Origin: Pictodentalium vernedei
Lineage: Eukaryota; Mollusca; Scaphopoda; Dentaliida; Dentaliidae
Direction of reading: 5' to 3'
DNA length: 64,000 nucleotides
Assembly: GCA_031216915.1 (NCBI GenBank)
Contig: CM062289.1
Location: 57,354,577-57,418,576, forward strand
Shown: positions 11,177-21,783 of the stretch, piece after piece
How the letters are laid out: the number at the start of each line of letters is the position of its first letter
Numbering within the stretch: the first letter of the stretch is position 1
Made by a program: the position numbers and the translations under genes
The notes under the pieces: model-generated
What the model saw: only the letters and a program-made list of their open reading frames with translations
Databases searched by the model: none
Told to the model about the DNA's origin: nothing

Positions 11177-11432
11177 CAGTACGCGGAGAGTGGATTGTAA
11201 CCAAATCACCCGCGGAGTGGAGTTATCACTCAAGCTATAACTTTCAAATTTTGTACATATCGACAAAAAACACAAGCAATGTTTCAGCCAATGGACCTCC
11301 GGGTTTAACCCGGAGGTCCATTGACTGAAACTTTGCTTGTACTGGTTATGCTTTGCAACAAATTTGCAATTATTGCTTGGGTGGATCTCCACTCTGCGAG
11401 TGATTTAGTGATAATACACTCTTCACGTACTG
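11177..11432 (+). mobile_element. MITE family A, copy 2
   Basis: TA-flanked (11175-11176 and 11433-11434). The ends are CAGTACGCGGAGAGTGGATT and TCTTCACGTACTG inverted. It has the central GGACCTCCGGGTTTAACCCG hairpin and the same orientation as copy 1. Confidence 0.9.
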
Positions 11433-11439
11433 TAAGCCT

Positions 11440-14350
11440 CATTGTCACGTAATAATTTTCTAAGACTGTGTCTGACTTTTTGTGACTTCAGTATTCACGA
11501 CAAGTTTCAGTTGTAGAGTTATAGTAATGAATGCTTTAGCTACTTCTAATTGGACAGTGAATAATACAGTCATTTAGTACTCAAGGCTTCTATCATGTAG
11601 TTTTATGTTAGAAACAAGTTTACTGCACATGCATTTGAAGATATTTTTCCCTTTTTGTTGGTGAATAATGATCAATTGTGACTGAAGCTAACAACGAAAA
11701 GAAACCAAAGACATACATTGTACATATGTTTTAGATGGAAGGGATTTTGAGAACTTGAAATCGATTACAAATTCTTATGACGTCACAGCACAATTTGCAA
11801 CGTTTGTATAATTGTGTATTAAGGGGACGTCCAACCTAACGTTGGTCAAATTTCATGTAATTTTCTTCCAAGTCTAAAAAAGACCCAAAATGAATAACTC
11901 CAATACATTATATACCAAAATGCTTGGAATGAAACACAGAACATGCGGAAACTGGGATTGGCCATGGAACCGCTGCCATGTGTAGATAGCACTGCCTGAA
12001 AGTCTGCTATGGCATGAGTAAGAGAACAAATTTTGTACAATAAAATACCTCAAAATAAAATAACAGCTGTTTTCTATAAACATTGAAGTAATACTCGAAG
12101 AAATCTTTTCCTAATTCTCGAAAGTTATAAAGATTGAGACCAAATGTTATAAGTGGAGTGCTCACTGATTGAAGGCAGACATTTTCTTTTGTTATGTTTC
12201 GATTTGGGGGAGTTCAACAAAGGTCAGCTTAAAGGAGTCCACCAGAAGTATGGAAGGTCAAAAGAGTCTCTCCCAACATAAAGATGTATGTGTCACTGTG
12301 ATGGTTCGGAAAGAAACTATGATATTCTCCTATGTAGAGTGCACTGCAAAGTCATACATTGTAGTTGAATAAATATATTTACAAACCCCTTGCACTGTAA
12401 CCCCTTTTATCCCATGCATCAATTTGATAGTGATTAAATTGTTAAAGTTGTCTGGTTTATCAATAAGTAACAAAGCTTTGTTTACTTTTGGACACAATGC
12501 ACTCATGATATCTGATGGAGAAGAAATAAGAGTAACTGTAACCTGTCACTGCAATAAACCATCAAAAATACATAAAAGTACATTGTTATTCAAAACGCAT
12601 CAAATCAACCCTACAATAACCATTATTGCATGTACGTTTCCAAAAGAGGCTTATTGGGCATATTGGGATCAGGAGGGCACATCTAGTAGGTCTTCCATTC
12701 ATAGGTGTTCACATATTTTTTCAAGAACGCAGTACGCTAAGTAATCCCCAAAAGGTGACAAGTGAGCTCCATTTGATAAAAAAATTCCCAAGGGAGGGGG
12801 GGGGGGGGGGGTTGCTCCCCCTCCAGATAAGTGTATCTGCAAAAATCATATTACATTGCAAAACATTTTTTTTTAAACTTCGAGTTCTGGGCCTTTCATG
12901 CTTCTTACTTCCAACTATCATGCTTAATTTGCCGATTAATGGGTGAATAGAAAAACCCTGCCATAATCAACATGTTGAGTTCCAGAAGCCTCCATAACAG
13001 CTCCGATAAAAGTGTCAAACATCAGATTGGTGGCTTTACAGAATATTCATTAGCTTGTTGCTTAATAAGTAATAGGAACAAAATATTCACAAACAATATT
13101 TTGTTGCAATTAATTCGAGGCTGTCAGCAGGCGCTTTCCAACAAATTGTAACAACTCAACTAGGTATAAACAACATTTTCTAACTCGAAAGGGTGAAAAG
13201 GGTCCGTAACTCTGGAAAAAATGTGTGGAAGAAACGCATGCTACAGCAGCTACACAGGCGTCGTTTCCCCATGATGCTCGATCACAACACCAAACATTAT
13301 TCAAATTGGAGTAGCAGTGGTTGAGATACAAGGGAGAATGTTGGTATGGGTTAAAGGACAGAGGTCTCCAAAGGCACTAGATGCGCCTTTGACTTTCCAA
13401 CTTCCAAGTCCGGGGCATAATAATCACAACACACCCACCTTATCAATTCATAATTTCAGTAAAATAAACAGAATTATCAATTTTAATTAATTTATAGATG
13501 ATGGGAAAATATTTAGGTTCTTTCGCCTTCTCGTACTATTACCACAAACATCTGCAGGCAGAATTATGCTGACAAACGAAACTGAACGCATGTGGTCCAG
13601 TGTGTCAGGTTCAAAAGTAACTCGGCACGGATAATGAAGACATTGGGAATACTTCATGTATTTCATTTGTTTAAATGGCAACTGCGGCTATTTTTGACCG
13701 TGGATTCGATAATTCGTTTGTGTTTTGACCATCACGGTCACGCTGACCGCTGTTATGTTTATTATGATAAGCAAATTGGGAGATAGTTTCCGTTAAAGAA
13801 GTGTTGTCACATTTTTCAGTGCAAAACGATGACAAAAGACACTGATCGACGCTTGTGTTGGTTTGATTGATTGCAAGAAAAAAACTAAATTAACAGCATC
13901 ATCCAATCGCACCTTACTTGAAAGCGCGAATGCCGCATTTTCAACCCACCTTCAATTGGTCCGTTGCTGACCTTAACACAGTCGCGGCAATAATTCAGAT
14001 GTCTTGTCAACAAAAAAGTTCAGATGGCCTGTAAACACTGGATTTCACTGAAGGGAATTTCAAACCATATTTTGCAGTTATGACTTTAACAGCTCAGTTA
14101 TTTGCTGTAATCTGTTTGCAAATCCGCTCATACATTGTCTCGAACAAATAAAGGGCGTGATCACGTCCATTCATTCTTACGATAGCCCAAAATGTACCTT
14201 TTCTATGCACTTTACTCATTATTTTGATATATAATTATATATAATTTGCCGTTCCTTACTTCTCTTATCTGAGTATGGGGGGGGGGGGGGGGGGGGTGGA
14301 GGGGGCGGAATAAAAGATCCGAGTTGAATTCGTGAGATGAAACTCATATT
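11440..14350. other. 2.9 kb with no recognised gene
   Basis: Only scattered short frames are present. There are poly-G runs at about 12797-12811 and 14279-14297. The frames of 106 codons at 12424-12744 and 12626-12946 overlap each other, cross the poly-G run and have no domain signal. No long repeat was found by eye. Confidence 0.5.
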
Positions 14351-14354
14351 TTTA

Positions 14355-14797
14355 TGTTTTGTGTCGAAGCATTGTCTTTACGCCATAACATCACTCAGAC
14401 GCGTAACGTGCAACCAGATGCGTTCTTACATAGTTCTCTTACGTGTAATGGGGATTCCACGTGTGGCGTCTCTAGAACATTTCCCAATGACTGTATTTTA
14501 TTACACATCCATCTAAAATTAAGATTTATTCACGGAATTCAATAATGTGTGATAAAAATAAAGTTGTATCACACACGTGTGTAAAACAGGTTTTTTGACT
14601 TTTTCAACATCAGAATGGAGCCAATGATATTTGTGGGGATACATGGACTGTCCATTCCGATAAAATAGACCATGTATTTTGATGTCATAACGTGGATGTT
14701 TTTGTATCTGAATTTCAGTTATTTCCGTTATCTCTTTTATTACTAGTTTGGTTTGGCGAAGAATACCACTCGAGGCTTCGCCTGTCATGGTATTCTT
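14355..14797 (-). repeat. Repeat E, copy 1, left fragment (split by a LINE)
   Basis: It matches the reverse complement of roughly 52840-53275. Examples are TTTGTGGGGATACATGG here against the complement near 52985, and ACGTGTAATGGGGATTCCAC against the complement near 53165. It stops at the 10-bp target duplication TGGTATTCTT (14788-14797). The rest of the same copy resumes at 22670. Class unknown. Confidence 0.75.
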
Positions 14798-15090
14798 TTT
14801 TTTAATAAAAGTTCATTAAAACCAAAACAACGTCTACACCGGCATAAAAACAAGATATCACATCAAGGGCCGGTGCAGAGCGATGTAGCAAACGTAATAA
14901 TAATAATAAAAAAAATACCTCGGAGAAACAGGTCTTATTGAAAGGGGAAAAAGAAATTAATGAGATAACACAGGTGGTTGAAGTAGGAACCGGGTTACAC
15001 AACAGGAATTAGTATTTACCGGATTACACCATTTCCATGAAGGTACGGGGAAATTTTTAAGAGGCACTAGTGAAAACAAATAATAATTTA

Positions 15091-16157
15091 TTATTGGATA
15101 CGGAGCAAATATCTGAAGTCAGAGTCCAATAACGGCAAAAACGTCCCGAGGAAGACGATAAAAATCAACAAAGAGACGGAATCGGAATCTTCCAAGGAAG
15201 GAGGAAACGATTGCCTGGGAAGTAATTGAAACAACAGACGAGCTGAGAAGTATATCATTTCGTCGAAACCATATAGCTCTAATTGCTTCAATAATAAGAC
15301 AAAATAAAGGCACCTTCGCAAAAGACGAACTAGAAGCAGGAAGCGTCAGGAATAAAATTGTGACCGGATTTGGAGAAACAACAGCCCCGGTGAGACCTGA
15401 AATCCAGCGGAAAAAAAGATTCCATAGAGGCTGAACCAATGGACAATCACAAAAAGGTGTTTATTACTTTCAGTAGCAACACGACATAACAGACATTTAT
15501 CACTACCACGTAACCACACCATGCATGCAGCCACAGGAAGAATATTATGTAAAATCTTCCATTGGGTGACGCGGGAGAAAGTGTCAATGAAAGCATGATG
15601 TAGATTTTTCCAAGTAGAGTCATAATCTGCGGATCGATTTTTTGCAACCACTAGAGGAGAACAGGTGTAAGAGGAGAGCATAATAAAATACAGTTGACGT
15701 TTGGGGACGGTAAGAAAGTCATTCATTTCATTTTTGGAAATAAATAACCTAAAGGCCAGCCAGCATTCAATGTAGAAAACTGGCTTTCAAAAAGAATGGG
15801 GAACATTGTTTGATGCCTTAGAAGAATCAAAATGACGTAAATGAAAGCCCATCCAGTATTTGGTAAATGGCTTCCGTTTGATCATGCATTCGGTATCCAA
15901 AAAGGATCGAAGGTGACGTAATCTAAGATCCCTAATCTAAGCTATTACATTAATAAGCCAGATACCTCATTCACTTTTCGGCAGATATGCGGTAGATCTA
16001 GCAAGGGGTCCGTTGCAACGGTTGCCCCAAATTAATTTAAAAATTGCACGCTGAAACAAATTAAGGTATTGTACACTCATTGGAATAATTGCGCATATAT
16101 ACCAAAGCTTACTAGCAACATAACAATTAGCCAAAACTACACGTCCAAAGAAGGATA
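15091..16157 (-). pseudogene. C-terminal RT part of the old LINE (left piece)
   Basis: Minus-strand frames at 15967-16167 (SFFGRVVLANCYVASKLWYI), 15346-15726 (ILHNILPVAACMVWLRGSDK, then CLLC) and 15119-15439 follow in order. They match the thumb and C-terminal region of L1/Tx1-type ORF2 proteins, including a Cys-containing knuckle before HLFV. Frameshifts lie between the pieces. The right piece of the same ORF is at 21924-22669, beyond the inserted unit. Confidence 0.7.
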
Positions 16158-16159
16158 TA

Positions 16160-16297
16160 CACTGCAAAAAATATAGTTTCTCTTTAGAACCAAAACTGGT
16201 TCTAATCTTGTCCCTGAGATGGCACCAGTTCTGTTTAAACAGTATTTATTGCAAATCAAATAAATTTATAAAGATTAACATTAAATATTAACAGAAT
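16160..16297 (+). repeat. Left terminal inverted repeat
   Basis: It runs CACTGCAAAAAATATAGTTT through GAACCAAAACTGGTTC (16187-16202), CTTGTCCCTGAGATGG and CTGTTTAAACAGTATTTATT to AACAGAAT. It pairs with 21784-21921. Confidence 0.9.
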
Positions 16298-16802
16298 TAA
16301 ACATAAATTGAGGGGGTTTCAGTCGTAAGTTTAGAGCTTATACGAGGTTGTCTCAAATAATCTCAAATAATTATTAAGCAAAGGAGATATGAACAGTTGG
16401 CACATCGAACCAGTTTTGGTTCTATACTGAACCAAAACTGGTTCGATATGTCAACTATTCATATCTCCTTTGTTTCAAAATGTTTGGCGACTGCGTTGAA
16501 TAAGCTCCAAGTTTACTGCTGAATCCACTTCAGTTCATGATCTCGATCCGCAAGTATACAGAAGAAGTCTCCTTGGTTACGAATCGAAATTAAGTATTTT
16601 TATTGTTTACTAATCATATATATTTCATTTTCAGGTTATTTTATTCAACTTTGTGGGGAGTTAGTTTAGTATAGTAACTGGGACAAAGTTAGGAGGTCTT
16701 AAATAAAACTGTGAGCGCTAAGTTGTCGAACGGTTCGTCGTGTTGCCTTTTGTCGCGTGTCTACAGTTCTCTTGTCCGATCGCGTAATTTTGTAATTTTG
16801 TC
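16298..16802 (+). other. Leader region upstream of ORF1
   Basis: About 500 bp hold the hairpin at 16379-16472 and then an ordinary stretch ending GTAATTTTGTAATTTTGTCTTG just before the ATG at 16803. The LINE 5' UTR, with its internal promoter if present, must lie here. I cannot place the 5' boundary of the LINE: no TSD to the LINE itself could be fixed. Confidence 0.4.
16379..16472. repeat. Hairpin between the left TIR and ORF1
   Basis: Arms CAAAGGAGATATGAACAGTT and AACTATTCATATCTCCTTTG pair with few mismatches. Each arm ends in the 16-bp palindromic word GAACCAGTTTTGGTTC or its complement (16407-16422 and 16429-16444), which also occurs in both outer TIRs. This suggests a repeated protein-binding site or an internal foldback of the outer unit. 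Confidence 0.75.
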
Positions 16803-18242
16803 TTGATGATGGCGAGCAAGTCTGTTCAGACGGAGGTAAGTATGGAGCTAAATACGTGTAATATCGCGGTCCATGTCAACGGTGCCAACGGGGTAAGTAT
16901 TGGTGTGCAGACAGAGGACACTGGGGGTGTCGGTCAGAGCCAGGTTGGTGGGGCCACCGATGGCGATATTGGGCTTGAAGTTTGTAGACAGTGTTCTATG
17001 ATGTATGGGGACTTTCGTTCGATGGGATATGGAGAGGTATGTACAAACTGTCAGGAAATCCTCCGCCTACTTGAGACAATTGTTAAGTTTGAGGGGGAGA
17101 TTGCTGAGCTGAAGGGAAAACTTGGTAGGGCGGGGCTGTCTGGAGTTACGCCTGTGAAAGTAGCTTTCCGAGAAGGATGGGTGGTTGTCGGTGGTTCCAA
17201 GAGGAAACATGGGGGTAGAACCTTTGATGTGAATGAGGTAGGTGATGAGGTGGGGGCTGCTAGAAAAATACGTAGGACAGATGAGGGGGGCCCAGGCCGG
17301 AGCAATGCTGTAAAGCGTTTGGTGTGGACTATCAAAAGTGGTAGGAAAGGGGGGCCAGAGAAGCAGGTAGATAGGGGTGTAAAGTCCAAAGGCAGTGGGG
17401 AGTGCAGCACCAGAAACAGATTTGATGTGCTCGATTCGGAAGAGTTAGAGGAGGAGATGGAGGTACTTGCAACAGATAGTAGGTTGGGGTCTAGGCCAGG
17501 AAAAAGGAGGAGGGATTCGGTAGAAGACCAGGGGAGTAGTCCAGGTAGTTCAGGGCCTGGAAAGAGACGGAGGGACAAGGATAGGAGTAATCCTAGGTCA
17601 AAGATACCGATACCGATATTGATTCCGAGTGGGGCTGTTGGAGAGGAAGAGGACGCTGTAAACAATAGGAGACTAGAGGAGATAAATAGGGCGAGGGACA
17701 AAAGTAAGTTGGTGGTTGCGGGAAGTAGCATAGTTCGGGGGATCGACAAGGTTGTCTGTGGTCCGGACAGTAAAAATAGAACAGTTCTGTGCTTTCCAGG
17801 GGCTAAAGTGGAGGACCTGAGGGATAGAGTGGACGGTATTGTAGCTGGGTCGGGGCCTGATCCGGTAGTGGTATTACATGTGGGGTCCAATAACATCAGG
17901 GAGAGGAAATCAGTTCGTTTGGTGGACACATACAAGGACCTAATTAGTAAGCTACTTAGCAGGAATGCTCGGATCATCGTTTCAGGGGTGCTCCCCGTTA
18001 TGGGTGGTGGGAATGAGAGGAACTCGCGGATTATGGCACTAAACGAGGAGCTGGAAGAGCACTGCAAAGACTTGGGAATACATTTCATTGACCACTGGGA
18101 CTCATTCTGGGGACAAGGAGAGTTGTATGGGCGAGACGGATTGCATTTAAGTAGGATGGGTACAGACCTGTTGGGCCAAAAAATTTTACAGGTGGCTGGG
18201 CCTTTTTTGGAGAAAAGGGGGGTAGGGGACCACAGCCGATAA
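16803..18242 (+). CDS. LINE ORF1 protein with C-terminal SGNH-hydrolase (esterase-type) domain
   Basis: 479 residues, uninterrupted. An N-terminal Cys cluster at about residues 60-85 (CRQC ... CTNC spacing) could bind zinc and is followed by a short coiled-coil-like stretch (LLETIVKFEGEIAELKGKL). The middle (about 100-300) is highly basic and disordered, with KRRRD runs, as expected for an RNA-binding part. From about residue 300 an SGNH fold is visible: block I VVAGSSIVRG, the Gly of FPGAKVEDL, block III HVGSNNIR and block V DGLHLSRMGTDLL. Block I reads GSS rather than the usual GDS. Esterase-type ORF1 proteins are known from CR1-like and other LINE clades. The ORF ends 44 bp before ORF2. 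The sense strand is strikingly purine- and G-rich, unlike the flanks. The first ATG is preceded two bases upstream by no alternative, and ATGATGATG offers adjacent starts. Confidence 0.85.
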   Translation: MMMASKSVQTEVSMELNTCNIAVHVNGANGVSIGVQTEDTGGVGQSQVGGATDGDIGLEVCRQCSMMYGDFRSMGYGEVCTNCQEILRLLETIVKFEGEIAELKGKLGRAGLSGVTPVKVAFREGWVVVGGSKRKHGGRTFDVNEVGDEVGAARKIRRTDEGGPGRSNAVKRLVWTIKSGRKGGPEKQVDRGVKSKGSGECSTRNRFDVLDSEELEEEMEVLATDSRLGSRPGKRRRDSVEDQGSSPGSSGPGKRRRDKDRSNPRSKIPIPILIPSGAVGEEEDAVNNRRLEEINRARDKSKLVVAGSSIVRGIDKVVCGPDSKNRTVLCFPGAKVEDLRDRVDGIVAGSGPDPVVVLHVGSNNIRERKSVRLVDTYKDLISKLLSRNARIIVSGVLPVMGGGNERNSRIMALNEELEEHCKDLGIHFIDHWDSFWGQGELYGRDGLHLSRMGTDLLGQKILQVAGPFLEKRGVGDHSR

Positions 18243-18286
18243 CCCAGAGGGGCACAAATGCTGGGAACATAGGAAGAACAACAAAC

Positions 18287-21200
18287 ATGCACAACACAGG
18301 GACACACCAGGGTTATAATAATGTGCCAGTGATGACAAAGAAACAAAGATTCATTAAGTTTGGATACTGCAACATCCAGGGTCTGCACAAGAAAGTAAGC
18401 GAAATATCAACACTGATGGACGAAGGAGACTTCGATATAATGGGTCTAAGTGAGACGTGGATACGACGGGATGAGCGGGCTGATCAGATGAAGGGTTGCG
18501 TGTGGATAGGAGCTGGGCGAACTGAGGGTCAGAAACGGGGTGGGGGTGTTGGCATCTACGCTAAAGAGGAATTACAGCCCTCATTGATTACAGATCTCAC
18601 AGAAGCAAGGACTCAGATTCCAGTATCCAACGAAATAGTCTGGGCAAAAATCAAGTTAGGAAGCAGGAGTGTTGCCGTTGGTGTTGTATACTTAGCAGTG
18701 GAGGGAAGTAAGCCCGAGTGGAATGATTCAATATATACAACTCTTAGATCGAATATCACAGAGCTTGAAAGCAGAGGGTTCAGTATTGTCCTAATGGGGG
18801 ACTTCAATGGGCACATCGGGGATAAGGAGGAGGGCATACAGGGAGGTTATAGGAAAATTAACACGAATGGGAGGAAGATGTTGGACCTATCAAAAGAGCT
18901 TGGTTTAAAGATCTTGAACAGGGATGCGAAATGTAAGGGTAAATGGACCTGGGAGAGGAACGATAAGAAAACAATAATTGATTATATACTCACTGACATT
19001 AGCGTATGGAGGGAGGTTATAGATGTAGAAATAGATGACGAGGGAAAAAATGACTTGGGTAGTGATCACAACCTGATAACAGTTAAGATTATGGGCAAAA
19101 AGACGAATAGAGACAGAAATACCTTCAAGGAAGTTTGGGGACTAAAACAAGGAGCCGACTGGAAGCAGTTTCGGGAAAAACTAAAACCAAGTCTTGAATG
19201 TATACCTAGGGATGCAAATGTCCAGAGTATTTCAGATGGCATAGTAAATAGCCTAACAGAGGCAGGGAAGGATTGTATAGGAAGGGTGAGGGTCCCAACG
19301 AGAGAGCTTGGATACAGGGTTAACGAGGGACTGAAAAAGGCTATAAAAGAAAGGAAGGTAAAATGCGCTGCTTACAGAAGAAGTAGGAAGCTTAAAGGGG
19401 TGGATAACAATGACACGAGACTAATGAAAGGAGAATATGAACTGGCACGGAAAAAGGTGAATGAGATAAAGAATAATAATAGGAAGGAGCGCAATTGCAG
19501 TCTTGCCAGAACAATAAAGAAAACGGGGGGTTCGAGCTCAAACGTATTTTGGAACTGGGTAAATAAACGGGGGAAAAGTAGTGTGCAGAGTATCAAAGTG
19601 GATGGGGAAAGTACAGAAGATAAAGGCCGTATCGCTTCAGAGTTAGTCAAGCACTGGGAAAAGATAAACGATAGGCGATGGGGCAGTGGGTCCCCACCAA
19701 AAAGAAATACACTGGTGGAGGAGAACCTATCCAATCGTGTATGTAGCGAAATAACGGCAGAAGAAGTGCGGAACGTGGTCTCGAAATTAAAAAATGGTAA
19801 AGCGGGAGGGACTGATGAAATTCCGAACGAATTCCTCAAAAATGGAGGGGAGGCACTTATTGAAGTCCTGACAAACCTTTTCAACCTGGCTCTGCGAAAG
19901 CAAGAGGTCCCCAGAGAGTGGAGGGAAAGTAAGGTGTCGTTCATACACAAAAAGGGGGATAAGGAAGTTCTAGATAACTATAGGGGGATATCAGTTAGTA
20001 GTAACATCGGAAAAGTATTCTGTAAGGTCATATACAGTAGACTAGAGGAAGTTATTGAAGAGAAAGGTTTTCTAGGAGAAATTCAAAATGGTTTCAGGAA
20101 AGGACGAAGAGTCACTGATCACCTATTTACACTCACCCAACTGATAGAATCAACAAAGGCTGAAAAGAAAAAGATGTTTCTGGCATTTCTAGATGTGAAA
20201 AAAGCGTACGACCGAGTGTGGAGGGAAGGTATGTGGCGAAAGCTCGAGGGCATCGGACTGGGGGGTGACTTTGTGGGAATCATGAAAGCACTGTATACAG
20301 ATGTGCAAAGCCAACTCAGTCTAGGGAGTATCACTACAAAACGAGTCCCTATGGATATAGGCCTCAAGCAGGGGTGTATCTTTTCACCGATTTTGTTTGC
20401 ATTGTATGTTAAAGATTTAGGGGACGAACTAATTCAGAGTGCGGAGGGGGTAAATGTTGGAGACATAAAGATACCAGGCTTATTCTTTGCGGACGACATG
20501 GTGTTAATGTCTAGAACTGAACAGGGGCTAGAGAAATTGCTGGAAATTGTTGGTAGTTATGGGAACACTTGGCGGCTCGAACTAAATGAAAATAAAAGCA
20601 AGGTAATACCCGTTGGACGTAAGGTAGATATGACGAAGAGATGGAGAGTGGGGGAGTTCTCAATCACCGAAGGGGAAAGCAAACAAATCACTGTAGGAGA
20701 AACGGGAGAGTATGAGTATCTAGGGGTAAGCATAAATATAACGGGAAGAGGGGTGTACAGAAATTACTCAGCCAAACTGATTCTGAAGGGGAAAAGAATT
20801 CTGAACCAACTAAAACTTTTAGGGAAAAATAGTTTCAACAAGGTCTTTGTGGGGAAAACACTGTGGGAGAGGGTGGGTTTACCAAGTATAACGTATGGCA
20901 CGGACGTGATTCCATTAAACCAAACCGTTACTAAGAAGTTGGAAAATACTCAAAATGATGCCGGCAGATGGATAACAGGGTCGAGTAATGCTGCAGCTTT
21001 GGAAGCAGTAAGGGGGGAGCTTGGGTGGATGAAAATCAAGGACAGGGTAGATTTGGGAAAACTGTGTTACTTTAACTACTTGAGAAACCTGCCTGACAAC
21101 CGGTGGTGCAAATTGATGCTCGATACCATTTGGAATTCTAATATAGAAACGGGGTGGTCAAAACATGTGAGGGAACTAATGGACAATTACTCTATAGAGG

Positions 21201-21721
21201 TCACAAACATAGAAGTAGGAATGAAAGAAGGCAAAAGGTTTGTCAAAGAGAGAGTCATGGAAGATTGCAATCGAAACTGGAGAGCAGGGGTTAGCGTGAA
21301 AAGATCACTGCAGGGGTTACAATATAAAGAAAAGCCAGCTTTTGAAAAGTACCTAGATGACACCTTTGGAGGGTCACTGCTGTTCAAACTGAGATCAAGA
21401 TCACTGGAGCTTCGGGGGAAAATTGGGAGAGATGGGGAAAAGGGATGCCAAATGTGCCACTCTGGAGTAGTGGAGACCCTGGTACATTTTCTCTTGGAAT
21501 GCCCACAGTATATACCTCATAGAATAAAATTTACTGGAAGAATAATGCAGAAGTGGGGTGAAGAAACAAAGGATAGATGGCTGAAGGGGGACACGAGGGA
21601 GAGGGTAGGAATGCTTATTGAAGAAATTGAAAAAGAGGAAGTGAGGGACACTATTAAGCAGTTTATATCTGAATGCTGGGAGGAGAGGAGGGGAAGAGGG
21701 GGTGGGGTGCAGGGGGAATGA
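18287..21721 (+). CDS. LINE ORF2: endonuclease, reverse transcriptase, C-terminal zinc knuckle
   Basis: 1144 residues, uninterrupted. The AP-type endonuclease is complete: YCNIQG (about 25-31), LSETW (about 54), MGDFNGH (about 170), IIDYILTD and SDHN (about 259). Reverse transcriptase blocks follow: NYRGISVSSNIGKVF, GEIQNGFRKGRRVTDHLF, FLDVKKAYDRVW (about 636), GLKQGCIFSPILFALYVKDL, the catalytic FFADDMVLM (about 733; F in place of the commoner Y) and EYLGVSI. Near residue 1054 a CQMC ... HFLLEC knuckle precedes an acidic and basic tail. It should nick target DNA and prime reverse transcription from the nick. Clade is unresolved between the CR1/L2/Jockey and I-like groups. No stop or frameshift was seen, so this is the only element here that looks coding-competent. 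It lies 44 bp after ORF1, so termination-reinitiation or an internal start is likely. Confidence 0.92.
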   Translation: MHNTGTHQGYNNVPVMTKKQRFIKFGYCNIQGLHKKVSEISTLMDEGDFDIMGLSETWIRRDERADQMKGCVWIGAGRTEGQKRGGGVGIYAKEELQPSLITDLTEARTQIPVSNEIVWAKIKLGSRSVAVGVVYLAVEGSKPEWNDSIYTTLRSNITELESRGFSIVLMGDFNGHIGDKEEGIQGGYRKINTNGRKMLDLSKELGLKILNRDAKCKGKWTWERNDKKTIIDYILTDISVWREVIDVEIDDEGKNDLGSDHNLITVKIMGKKTNRDRNTFKEVWGLKQGADWKQFREKLKPSLECIPRDANVQSISDGIVNSLTEAGKDCIGRVRVPTRELGYRVNEGLKKAIKERKVKCAAYRRSRKLKGVDNNDTRLMKGEYELARKKVNEIKNNNRKERNCSLARTIKKTGGSSSNVFWNWVNKRGKSSVQSIKVDGESTEDKGRIASELVKHWEKINDRRWGSGSPPKRNTLVEENLSNRVCSEITAEEVRNVVSKLKNGKAGGTDEIPNEFLKNGGEALIEVLTNLFNLALRKQEVPREWRESKVSFIHKKGDKEVLDNYRGISVSSNIGKVFCKVIYSRLEEVIEEKGFLGEIQNGFRKGRRVTDHLFTLTQLIESTKAEKKKMFLAFLDVKKAYDRVWREGMWRKLEGIGLGGDFVGIMKALYTDVQSQLSLGSITTKRVPMDIGLKQGCIFSPILFALYVKDLGDELIQSAEGVNVGDIKIPGLFFADDMVLMSRTEQGLEKLLEIVGSYGNTWRLELNENKSKVIPVGRKVDMTKRWRVGEFSITEGESKQITVGETGEYEYLGVSINITGRGVYRNYSAKLILKGKRILNQLKLLGKNSFNKVFVGKTLWERVGLPSITYGTDVIPLNQTVTKKLENTQNDAGRWITGSSNAAALEAVRGELGWMKIKDRVDLGKLCYFNYLRNLPDNRWCKLMLDTIWNSNIETGWSKHVRELMDNYSIEVTNIEVGMKEGKRFVKERVMEDCNRNWRAGVSVKRSLQGLQYKEKPAFEKYLDDTFGGSLLFKLRSRSLELRGKIGRDGEKGCQMCHSGVVETLVHFLLECPQYIPHRIKFTGRIMQKWGEETKDRWLKGDTRERVGMLIEEIEKEEVRDTIKQFISECWEERRGRGGGVQGE

Positions 21722-21783
21722 TGGCCTTCTCTTATGAGGACCGCGACAAATCAGCGGCTGGCCAAAGAGTTATTATTATTTAT
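21722..21783 (+). other. LINE 3' UTR and (TTA)n tail
   Basis: A 3' UTR of only about 45 bp follows the ORF2 stop and ends in TTATTATTATTTA (about 21769-21783). Short microsatellite tails are typical of many LINE 3' ends. The right TIR starts directly after it. Confidence 0.65.

Noticed and set aside
12424-12946. Two overlapping 106-codon genes
   Set aside because: Overlapping frames cross a poly-G run and show no coding signal.
17051-18388. 445-codon open frame on the minus strand opposite ORF1
   Set aside because: It is the antisense shadow of a purine-rich coding region; Ser/Pro/Leu-rich with no domain, while the plus strand carries clear SGNH motifs.
19372-19950. 192-codon minus-strand frame opposite ORF2
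   Set aside because: Antisense shadow of the endonuclease-RT linker region; no independent signal.
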